64,000 nucleotides of DNA from Steinernema hermaphroditum. Taxonomy: Eukaryota; Nematoda; Chromadorea; Rhabditida; Steinernematidae. Positions 55,053-64,000 of this stretch are shown here, piece after piece. The translations under genes were made by a program, and so were the position numbers. How positions within the stretch are numbered: the first letter of the stretch is position 1; each line of letters starts with the position of its first letter. The stretch covers positions 16,678,001-16,742,000 of the forward strand of contig CM059622.1 of NCBI GenBank assembly GCA_030435675.1, in the 5' to 3' direction. The notes under the pieces were generated by a model. That model did not search any database and had not been told where the DNA came from. It was given only the letters and a program-made list of their open reading frames with translations.

Positions 55053-58000
55053 CTACTCTTCTTTTCTATCCCCCAACAGGAAGTTCCTCACTTTGAGCAA
55101 CAGCGCTTCGAAGACACTCCAATCGCCCCATTTGTTGACAACTTTGTCAACAGCGTTCTTCAGTGGCGAAGTTTTTTGGTCAACTTCGGATGCATCATAG
55201 TTCATAAGCTCTTTGACGATTTCGCAACTAAACACATTCGATTTAACCTCGACGGATTGTCATTCAATCTCTTACTATTCATCTTCCAACTGTAACTTCA
55301 GATTGCGAATAAAGTTAAGGAGAGAATTGGCGACAATACCAGTTATACAGGTGGCCACTATGAAGAAACCGATGGGTCCCATGCAAACGCCAAGAATGTG
55401 AGGAATTCCTGCAAAGACATGTAATTTTCGACTACATAGGGATATATGAAGCTGCGCGGCAGGCTAACATTTGTCGAAGAATTTTTGAAAAAGTGTAAGA
55501 AGCATCTAAAGAGACATTTCTACAGGCTCGCTTCGCTCGTCCGCAACCTGCCTTCCTCTCACACAGGCGAATCGTGTCGAGACCCACAAACCTCGATTTC
55601 GCCGACCTCTGATCCAAATTACTTGTTTGGTTAATTTATCGAGATCTAAGGCGAATTTCAAAAATCAAATGGATAAGTTTGATAGGGAATTTACTGAGCT
55701 TTTGATTGATGCCAAGCTTACGCGGATCAAACGGAAATCCAGAGTGGAGTAGGAGTGGGAAAATGTGTCGTTTGAAAATGTACAAAACATTTTTTATCTT
55801 TTTTTTTTATTTTTTTTTTTACGAAAATCGAACATTTCTTTTTTCAGAAAGCATATCACAAATTTTCCGCTCTTCAAAATGAGCCTATGCACGTGCGCGC
55901 AAAATTTTCCCACAAATTTATGTTGAATTTTTGTGCAAAAACTACAAAATCGGGCCTATCTCGGTGTACGATGCTTACCGTAGTTGTCTCTCAGTAAGTA
56001 CCATGCGACAGCAACCGGCAGTCCAGCCAAACCACCAAGAAGAAGCCGTTTCGATGTGTCGAAAATTACCTCCTCATTTTGAAACTAAAACCATCATTCA
56101 CCTTATTTTGCAAGCTCATCGAACCGACCTGGTCGAAATAGTACATCGAAACCAGCATGAACACAGTTTCCGGGAGAATTGGAGTATAACGAATATCGCA
56201 GAAAAAGGCGTAGTAACTGCAGGCAATTGACAAACATCCAACGATCATGTCTCCATGTTTAACAGCGCGTGGCGCGGTTTCGACCAGTACTTTGCAGAAG
56301 CAAAATCCTATGGTCAGATGCATGAACACATCGTCCTGATAGTGTTGGGGGATGAGATTGGCGGTCAAGTAGAGCGTCGATCGACCGATGAACACTGAGA
56401 AACAGGCATACAATGTAGCTTTGATACTATGTTATGCTAGGTTACCGATAGTCCAGTAGTAAAGTGTAATGACAATGGACAACATGGGAGATGCGAGTAG
56501 GAATTCCACTGTAGCCGTAATTGCCGTTATTTGCTTATCTAGAAAGGTGGTTTATCTCAAAAATACGAGCCTTTCGCTAAGGTGGAGCTTTGGGTGCTAA
56601 GTTACAATTAGCGTAGAATTACGATCAGCTTCCGCTAATCAACTTGTGGATAAGTTGAAATGTGCCCATAGAATGCTGGACTGACAGTGACATAAAAAAG
56701 AGATTGGTTGTGGACCATCTTGTTTTGAAAAAACAATCCCAATGAATCCCTGGGTTTTTTCTCTCGGGGTCTTTTTTTGCTCACATAATCTCGTTAACCT
56801 ACTATGAGTATTGAGCATTCTGTGGATGACAGTTCGTAGAAGGTCAAGTGACCAATATAGTGGTAGCATACAGGAAACGTAGTCGATCAAGAACGCCTAA
56901 ACGACTACGTGTTCAACATCGAATATCCACATGCTTACCATCTTAGCGAGAGAATTCAGCCCAGCCAGCGTGGAGGACAGGAAGTCCACTTTTTCTTGCA
57001 TAGCAGAATCAGAGAACAGATCGCCGTAGGAAGGTCGAAGACATTCACCCGCATTCAGCCAATTTGGGAAGAAGTAGTAGGTGACGATAACGGGCACAAA
57101 GAGATGCGTTACTAAGAAAAGAAGGGACCAGATCTAAACATATGGACAGGGCATAATGATAGGCGTTTTCTCTGATATGTCACAGTCCATTTCTGGACTG
57201 CCCATTACTAAGAGCTCCAGATTCAGATTCACCTACCGGTCCCAACACCACTGCAGTCATGCACATCCACTTGTCTCCATAAAGAAAGGGCCATTCGAAA
57301 AAGAGCAGTTCCGGTACAAAATGCTTGAGGCTATATATATAGAACAGCGCGATGAGCTTATCACAGCAGAAGTAGCCAACCGCCGTATCCCAGACCAACT
57401 GAGCAGCTAGCGACGTTGACGAAAAGGGAAGATAGCCGGTGAACCAAGCCTATAAACCACCTCAAAAGTTGCTAATTTTCACCGGTTGACCGACCGCCAA
57501 AAACGAGTTCACCAGTCGACCGACGCACATTCTATGTAGAGTACGGTGAACAAAGCAGGCAGCTGGGCGTTGGCTCCTCCTGAATGTTACAGCGGTTCTG
57601 GCCGCATTTGAGCTCAAGTTCTTACATAGAGATAAGGCGGTAGGTGTAGTCAGCCGACTTGTACGCGACACACACTGTGTATAGCGTGCTGACATGGAAA
57701 AGAGAATGTGTCGCGGTCGTTTCTGCCGGAGGAACTGAAAAGTTAATCTTTTGTTTAGTCTAAATTTCAACTTTGATGCACAGGATGACGCTTAAGAACA
57801 GATATGGGCCTTTATCCGGTTGGTAGGCCGACTCAACCGGTCCTTGAGCCGATTGACGGCTCATCCTATCCGATCCGTTCCTGCCCATCTCTACTCTTGA
57901 ATCCTAGCGCATAATGATATATCATTTGAAAGTGTCTGCTCTTTGTTATGTTTGCATTTGATCAGAGATTGCCGAGCACTCATGTTAGAGAATTCGTGAC

Positions 58001-59180
58001 CCGAGTTCTAATTATCGTTAACCTTTATTGCTACCAGGTTATGAATGGAATTCAGGATAGTATGGGGCATAGGAACGAGACTGATGGTAGTTGGCAGAGG
58101 AGTCCCGTCAGAACTGCCTTGGAGAGGGAAAAGTTGGTGCAGCTCTCTGTTGGTGAATGGTCGGCGGTTACCTTTTATGGTCAGTTTCTAATAGTGCGGA
58201 AGCACATCTGGGCTTCACAAACACTCCGGCCTCGGCGATCTTTTGGCGGGCCGATTTAAGTCGGGACAAAGTTGAGGAACAATATTAGGGATGTTCTGAG
58301 TTAGATGACATGGTATAGTGGTAGCCGATCAGAGGTATTGTGGGATATTTAATATTTCGAATAGTGTGGAAAAAGAAGTGAGTGCGGAAAAGTTAAAAGC
58401 CCTCAAAGCATTGATGATTTTCGTGGTCTTTTTACGCCTCAGATCTAGCTCAGACAATCCACGTGATCCAAATTTTCTCGGCAAACTTCAAATGCCAACA
58501 CATTGCGGAATCTTTGTTACAAGTGGTCATAGAAAAACATCAACTTACAGAACTTGAGGAGCTCCTTCACCATCAAGCACGCTGCCCAAGCGAAGGTCAA
58601 GAATACAGTAGTAAAAGCCACTCCTTCTTTGAGCACTTGGCTGTATTCCACCATCCGGATCATGCCATTTTTACCCATCGCACTCTTTCCAGTGAAGGTC
58701 GGAAGTCTATTTTTCAAGAACTGATATCCGAATAGATCAACGCTCAGTTTGATCCGCGAGCAAATGCCCTTGACGATGATCGCCTGAATGCTTAAACAGG
58801 CTGTGCGACTCCACGGCGATGGTTCGTCCCAGAGCAACAAAATGGGGAAGTACAAACTTCCTAGCAGGATCAAACGGAAAAGGCCAGAAAGCGCGTACAT
58901 TTCGAGTGCTGAATATGGATTTTTATGCGGGAGATTGGGGGTACTGCATACCATCGAGATAGATTTCTGTCGTTACTCGGGAGTCTATCTTCTTAACAAC
59001 AAATTTGCACTCATAGCCACAAACATTGCATTCTGGATTACAGTGGCCATACTTCGCAGCACGCGCCCAGCAGGACTGGTGTATGTACTTGAGAGATCCT
59101 GAGCATCGACAGGGCGAGAAAAGTGGCCCATCGCTTTCGTCGCCATAGCACACGCGGCAAGAAGGACCGTCGTCGTTCAT
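55053..59180 (-). CDS. MARCH6/Doa10-like ER ubiquitin ligase C
   Basis: Twelve exons (58952-59180, 58549-58908, 57626-57734, 57495-57579, 57237-57449, 56939-57133, 56803-56896, 56446-56538, 56129-56394, 55979-56084, 55276-55408, 55053-55227) join in frame to 685 residues. The RING-CH lies at about 8-52 (CRVC, SPCRC, YIHQSC, ECNVC), directly at the N-terminus. The membrane part aligns with genes A and B; exons of 94 and 93 match A. The C-terminal element is EDEYCEIVKELMNYD, with the phase-2 splice in the same place as A (TA/T). Two introns use GTCGGT donors; that of exon 4 is chosen by length and phase and is the least certain. C and D form one subfamily (GLFRLIL after the RING), A and B another. 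Confidence 0.84.
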
Positions 59181-59595
59181 TCTGAAAGTGCGCAAGGATC
59201 GATCGTCTGTGATATAAAAGAGAGCAAGACGATCGGGCGAGGCAATCGAAAAATGAACAATGTCCTCTGCGAAAAGTGCAGAGGAGAAAGGCGCTGGCAC
59301 GGTTGAGATTGGGCGTGATGATATGAGACGGAATGGGACAAAGCGGGCGCGGATGGAACGATTGCGGGCGGGCCCTCTGCCTACAGTCTGGACGGTGAGC
59401 CACGCCTACGGAAATGAATAACTAACTAACTAAGAAGTTTGTGGAAATCGGTCCGAATTTTATAGTCGCCAATTCTAATAGCTGCCACAGTCAGGCCGTA
59501 GTGGCCAAAACAATTTCAATAGGGTAGCCTAATACTTAGATTCAGAAAAGGCAAATCAGCAGTATAAAAGAGCAGTAAGGTGGCACAGCGCCCGT
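59181..59595. other. Ligase C 5' flank
   Basis: Probable promoter of gene C, with no TATA recognised. No separate gene. Confidence 0.4.
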
Positions 59596-59796
59596 CTATC
59601 CCAAAAAGAAGAAATCGTAAACAGTGCCGTCCGGCGGCAAAACATCTGCATGCTGGGAGGGGAAAGTCGTCGTCGCTGATCGAAAGAATGTGCTTTCGCT
59701 TTTGGCGCGTATCTTTTTGTCGCGACAGACGTTCGAATTTTTATGGTTCGGCATTCCGTTTGATGCTCGGGCAAAGATTTGCATATTTGTGATCAT
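59596..59796 (-). CDS. Duplicated 66-residue frame, copy 2
   Basis: The same frame as 29212-29412 with three residue differences, in inverted orientation. See that entry for why coding status is uncertain. Confidence 0.3.
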   Translation of the reverse strand: MITNMQIFARASNGMPNHKNSNVCRDKKIRAKSESTFFRSATTTFPSQHADVLPPDGTVYDFFFLG

Positions 59797-60073
59797 GAGA
59801 GCTGATCTTGCGACGGTGAAAGTGCAAAGTTAGTGCAGACGTAATGCGTTATGGCTTGGAGGAAGGTGTTTGAAGGACTTCACAACGAAGCGGCATCACA
59901 TTGATGATTCGTTTAATGTCTTAGATTGGAAATTACTGTAGTGGATGAGTTGAATAGAATGGAAGCATTTCTATTTTGTGTCTTTTCGTCCAAAGACAGC
60001 TCGAGAGAGCTCGATCGATCTTTTTAAATGAGTGTTAGTTGTGTTCATGTCTCTAACAAGCTACAGATTTATA

Positions 60074-60236
60074 CGGGGAAGCGCGAACGCTGTCCCCTGA
60101 CGCAAAAATTTAGCTGTTGGCCAACTCCAACTCGGAGCTGCCACACGGGTCAGCCGGGAGCGTAAGTGCAATGTCCCAGCCTCGCCATGGATTCTCCGCC
60201 TTGCTGATCACAGGGAGATCCCAGCCAGGTAAGTTT
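60074..60236 (-). ncRNA. U1 spliceosomal snRNA, copy 2
   Basis: 163 bases on the reverse strand starting AAACTTACCTG, with the same Sm site and 3' hairpin as copy 1. Substitutions in stem-loop 1 (GCTGATCACAGGG side) and elsewhere partly change pairing: CTGTGATCAGCAAGGCGGAG replaces CCGCGATCACCAAGGCGGGG, which may be a variant or a decaying gene. The promoter block and the 86-base spacing are kept. Confidence 0.9.
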
Positions 60237-60288
60237 ATGAGCCGTCTATGGTCGACCTTTCCCTTCGGATTCGACCGTCTTTTCGCAG

Positions 60289-60322
60289 CGGTGCGATGCG
60301 CCCACGGCAGAGAAGGCAGAGA
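60289..60322 (-). promoter_or_regulatory. snRNA proximal element (U1 copy 2)
   Basis: Reverse strand TCTCTGCCTTCTCTGCCGTG and following bases, starting 86 bases before the U1 5' end. The spacing is identical to U5 and U1 copy 1. Confidence 0.7.
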
Positions 60323-60330
60323 AAAAATGT

Positions 60331-60748
60331 TGATGAATGATACAATGGATCAAAGAGAGGTCCTTCATTTCATACCCATCAGACCTTAATCACATCGGTC
60401 TACCCAACGAAGGGATTTTCCACAGAGCACTCTGTTGATAAACGCTTGCGCACACTACATTGTAGGTGCCTTTATAGCTCTTATGAAACGCTCATGAAAT
60501 TGTCGTCAAAGCAGAGATGGTGGATTTTGGATTCAGATTTCCGGTAGGTCTGATCAAATGTTTTACGTGGATTTGAACCTTTGAAAAAATGTCACTTTGC
60601 TGACCCACATTGGGTTTTTCCCATGACAACACGCTCCAACTGCTTCCAAGAATCCGACCTTGGGTGGTTCCCTCATTAGAGATGGTGTGGACATTGCAAA
60701 TTAAATTATTAATACAGTTTATCGCTTGAAGAAACATCACAATTACCA
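60331..60748. other. No gene seen
   Basis: Spacer between U1 copy 2 and the next gene. No supported feature. Confidence 0.45.
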
Positions 60749-61507
60749 CTAAAATATGAAAAAACGTTCTCCTCTTCGTTGTTTACATATGTCATCAAGT
60801 GGCTTCAAGACCTCAAGTTCTTCTTCCTGGAGTTTCATAAACAAAGGTGATTGGAAATAGATAACTTTGTCGACCATTAGATGACTGTGAAGTCTCACAA
60901 ACTCGGCTATCTCTCTGGCTATGGGGATGAAAACTCGTCTGCCTACATGCAGGGCCAGTTCGTAGAATTGAGGCTGGATTAGCGCAGGAAGACAAAGCTT
61001 AATTTGCTCGAAGTCAACTTGAGTTTCACAGACAGTTAGGTACTGGAGGGTTCTCCTCTCGACTTGGTTTCTAAGGACTTCCAATATGCCTTCTCCTAAA
61101 CCGGTGCTAATGAGCGCCAAATTCGTCAATCGGATTTGATTTATACAATCAACAACCTCCCGTCGAGGTTCGGTGGTTTGTAGTTCCACAAAGACTTTCT
61201 CGGCATATACTTGTAGTCGAATCAGCTCCTTGAGGATGGTTCTGCTAAGGGGAACATCATCTTTAATCACTACAGTAACGGATGTACAGTATTTCGGTTC
61301 GCATTGGAGCAACGGCTGGCGATCCCCGCCAACGGCAAACCTTTCGAGTTTCAGCTTCTGAGCCGTAAGGGTGTATTTGTATCGCTCCTTGTCTAGAACG
61401 TCTGCCAGGCTACCAAAGTGTCCCGACAGACACATTGCTAGCCATAGTTGTACCATGTCAAACGAAGACAGAACTTCTTCGACGAAAGAGTGTGGAACCG
61501 TATCCAT
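60749..61507 (-). CDS. MDTVP-family protein, copy 2
   Basis: Single exon, 252 residues from MDTVPHSFVEEVLSSFD, aligned end to end with the copy at 51778. Shared stretches include QCEPKYC/ECEPMYC, LKELIRLQVYAE/LKELKRLQVYAK and PALIQPQF/PVLIQPQF. The two genes are on opposite strands 9 kb apart. No membrane span or signal. Conserved upstream bases (LHRFH if translated) suggest a longer 5' coding part or shared leader. Function unknown. Confidence 0.65.
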   Translation of the reverse strand: MDTVPHSFVEEVLSSFDMVQLWLAMCLSGHFGSLADVLDKERYKYTLTAQKLKLERFAVGGDRQPLLQCEPKYCTSVTVVIKDDVPLSRTILKELIRLQVYAEKVFVELQTTEPRREVVDCINQIRLTNLALISTGLGEGILEVLRNQVERRTLQYLTVCETQVDFEQIKLCLPALIQPQFYELALHVGRRVFIPIAREIAEFVRLHSHLMVDKVIYFQSPLFMKLQEEELEVLKPLDDICKQRRGERFFIF

Positions 61508-62865
61508 TGAAATTTTTGATTTTGCCGCAAGGTTCGCATCCTGTGAATATACGGCCGAGTGGATGTGAAAGCGATGCAAATTGACAAATTTTTCATGCTG
61601 CTGAATCAGACAACCGAGAAGTATGTTTCGCCCGAAAAAAAAACTTGAGTGGTCATGCCCGACACACAGTTGGAAACTCGCAACATGGAAAGTTCTGCGC
61701 TCTACGTTCTTTTTTTACTGCGTTCTACACCATGGATGCTCTTGTCTCCCTTATGGACTCGGACCTGTTCGGTTTTCAATGCCGATTGGGATCACTGTCC
61801 TATAATGATTTAGTTTTGCATCGGGTCTGCCCTCTTCCAAACGGTCTTACTGGGCTATTTCCATTCGCCTTCATTCCTCGTACGTCCACTTTCACGCTCA
61901 GAGTTCGTTTGCATTTGTCCCTAACCTTCAGGACGCCTCGAAGCTAGTCGTTAGACTTAGACTGTCTACTAGGCGCCCCATTCGTCGTTTAGTGGTCTAA
62001 GGCCGACTTTGTAAGAGGCAGGTTTCGGGCCCATAGCAGAAGGAAGGGACGGCGCACAAGCCGAACAAAAAAAATCGAATAACCGTCTCCCGGCACAGTG
62101 TCTGGCTCCGGCTCAATCCACTTTACTGCTCTGCGCCCTTTGATTTACTTCTCTTGGTCTTTACTTGGACTTCGTATCCGACAAAAGTGGAAGACGGATG
62201 TGACTGGATCAAGTTTTCTCGCATTCGGTTGATTAGTGGCTTCTTCCGTCGTCATTTTAGCCGCTGCCATGCCAGCTTCCGTTGTGTAGGGTCATAGTGA
62301 AAAGCAAAGTGCAGTTTCGATCATGTTTCCTACTTTACAATCAGAAATAAGAGTTGATTTTGGACACTGAGGACTCAAATTGAATGCAACATATGGGGCA
62401 AAAACCATTTCCTTCATTTTCGAAAAGGCCATTTACACGAATTCCCATAGAACATCGTTAAAGCGTATGTTCTTTTTGCGATAGTTTCCGCACGCTATGA
62501 GTGTCTGCCCATTTTAGTGTTCTTTGAGAAGTTGTTCTGTCAAAATTTCATACTTAATATTTTGCGCGATTTACATAGTTATTTCGGCGTGCTAGCATCT
62601 GTGCGCTCAGGCTGCATATCACATGAGCAACGGACCTTTCCTTACTCAAATCGATTCACATAAGCTGGCTGCATCGGCGTGGCCGAATGTGCGAGCTTTA
62701 TCGCTGAGAACTAGGCGCGAAAACGCGTCCACCCCCTTGTCACCATGGCCACAACATCTGATATTTACGACATGCATTACATTAGCGTTGGCATATAATT
62801 AGTTCCTGGACTTGGGTAGCCATTCAGTCGAGCGCCAGCGTCTTGCCTTCCGCGTCTCCCGCGCT
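61508..62865. other. No gene seen
   Basis: Short frames (61623-61947) without support; upstream region of ligase D. No RNA gene seen. Confidence 0.45.
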
Positions 62866-63496
62866 ATGGATCTCGACGCATCCACCTGCCGGATCTGCTA
62901 TGGCGGCGGAGAAGAACCTCTGTTTTCGCCATGTAAGTGCACAGGATCCGTCAAATATATTCATCAGTCCTGCTGGGATCGACTATGCGAACACAAGCCC
63001 GCAGATTGGGACCAAAAATGTGAAGTTTGTCTCTATAAAATCAAATCACAAGAAATCACGAAACCAGATGGGATGGTCACATGGGTTGTCTACTTCAATG
63101 GTCAGTTGACCCTTTCATTTTTGATGTTATCGTTCGCTGTTATAGCCCTAGGCATGTACTTGACAGTCGGTCTCTTTCGGCTAATCCTCATATGCACCAC
63201 ATCCTTCCCTTTGCTCATCGTCAGGGACGAATCGAAGCAGTGGAACAACGTCGTCTGCTTCGTCGTTCAGCTAATCACTTTTATGTTGATTTTCAACCGG
63301 GACACGATAGGCAAGCGGGTGTTTGGACCGGACTTTGCTCAGCATCGACTCCCCGCCATCGGCGAGATTAGGGAGAAGGAGAAGATTAAGGAGATGGACT
63401 ACAAGAAGATTATCGGTTTCGAAGGACCCTACGCGCTCATATTCATTGGTTTTACGATGATTGTTAACTGGATCGTCCATGGATTCATGTTTTTCA
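62866..63496 (+). CDS. MARCH6/Doa10-like ER ubiquitin ligase D (partial)
   Basis: Two exons (62866-63100, 63146-63496; phase 1 at both ends) encode the first 195 residues. The RING-CH begins at residue 8 (CRIC, SPCKC, YIHQSC, KCEVC) and is followed by LGMYLTVGLFRLIL and further membrane segments. Alignment with gene C is close over both exons, including both splice phases. The second exon ends at a GTAAGT donor (63497), and later exons must lie past a repeat-filled intron beyond the window end. An ATG upstream at 62812 is in frame and would add 18 residues, but the MD... start matches gene C better. Confidence 0.85.
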
Positions 63497-63822
63497 GTAA
63501 GTTGCTTTGTTCTCAATGATCTCATTTTTCAAAGGGATGTGCCAAATGTGAGGTTTAAGCAGAAAATCGCTATGACCATCCTGTTTAAATTCTCAAAAAA
63601 AAACAAGTTATAGACTAGGATGCACGCATTTCGAGCCCCGGACCTACTGACCAGAGATGAAAACTAAGCTGGAGTCTCTGAGAGAAGCTGGAACCAGCTC
63701 GGCTCGGTGCTGTTCGTGTTTCATGGTTTTGCATTAGGGGGGCATCCGCTACAAACAGAGCAATATATACCAGGAAAATTCAAACCGTTCGTGGGTACAA
63801 AGGACGCAGACGACGAGAGAAG

Positions 63823-63912
63823 ATAGGATACCGGAACCGAGACGGAACCGGCTCCGATTGCAAAATCAATCAGCGTCGGCATCTCGGTTCCGTCTCGGTT
63901 CCGGTATCCTAT
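63823..63912. repeat. Perfect 28-base palindrome arms
   Basis: Arms 63823-63850 and 63885-63912 are exact inverted repeats (ATAGGATACCGGAACCGAGA plus eight bases), with a 34-base loop holding GATTGCAAAATCAATC. The loop motif also occurs near 37600 and 40995. It is probably a MITE and sits in the intron after exon 2 of ligase D. Confidence 0.75.
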
Positions 63913-64000
63913 TCTGAATGATTCCGGTCTCGAACCGGGTGCCCGAATATAAAGTCATGAAATACAAACACAACCGACTATTTTTCTCACTTTTCGGTAA

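Larger units (their letters stand above)
59580..60330. repeat. Inverted duplication (arm 2), U1 unit
   Basis: Counterpart of 28455-29425. It lacks about 200 bases present in arm 1 between the 66-residue frame and the middle block. The arms are 30 kb apart. Confidence 0.8.

Overview
The window is nematode nuclear DNA, most likely from a free-living rhabditid-type worm. The evidence is intron-rich genes with many 42-60 base introns, U1 RNA starting AAACTTACCTG, serpentine chemoreceptor genes, and best matches to nematode versions of conserved proteins. Gene models were spliced by eye: exon lengths, phases and stop codons were checked by hand, and no search was run.

Layout. 1-5.4 kb holds tRNA-Gly copies, a dead mariner element, nested MITEs and a Pmp3/UPF0057 gene. 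5.4-12.3 kb holds tRNA-Arg, a cytosolic-type acetyl-CoA acetyltransferase, a short secreted neprilysin-like peptidase, an F-box-associated-like protein and a small PHD-finger protein. 12.4-15.3 kb holds a diverged tandem repeat and two tandem genes for small secreted Gly/Tyr-rich peptides. One of these has a 52-base intron that looks like a transposon insertion (14-base inverted ends, 8-base target duplication). 16-26.2 kb holds a divergent dynein light chain gene, an Srh-like receptor, one unknown gene, a tRNA group (Arg, Gly, Ala) and an ankyrin-like gene with a tRNA-Arg in an intron. 26.9-30.3 kb holds U5 and U1 snRNA genes hidden under spurious reading frames. A second U1 copy lies in inverted orientation at 60.1 kb.

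30.4-64 kb is dominated by four RING-CH membrane proteins of the MARCH6/TEB4/Doa10 type, which are ER-membrane ubiquitin ligases of protein quality control. A is + and complete, B is - and complete, C is - and complete, and D is + and cut by the window end. Two receptor genes with matching exon structure are interspersed among them. ARF (class II), a lysine/arginine-rich 75-residue protein and two MDTVP-family proteins lie in the same half. hAT-type elements and MITEs are scattered throughout, including a 939-base element with a perfect 8-base target duplication.

Gene order suggests local duplication and transposon activity, not operons. Several short genes have a TATA box 41-45 bases before the ATG. 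Stretches with no convincing gene are listed as 'other'.
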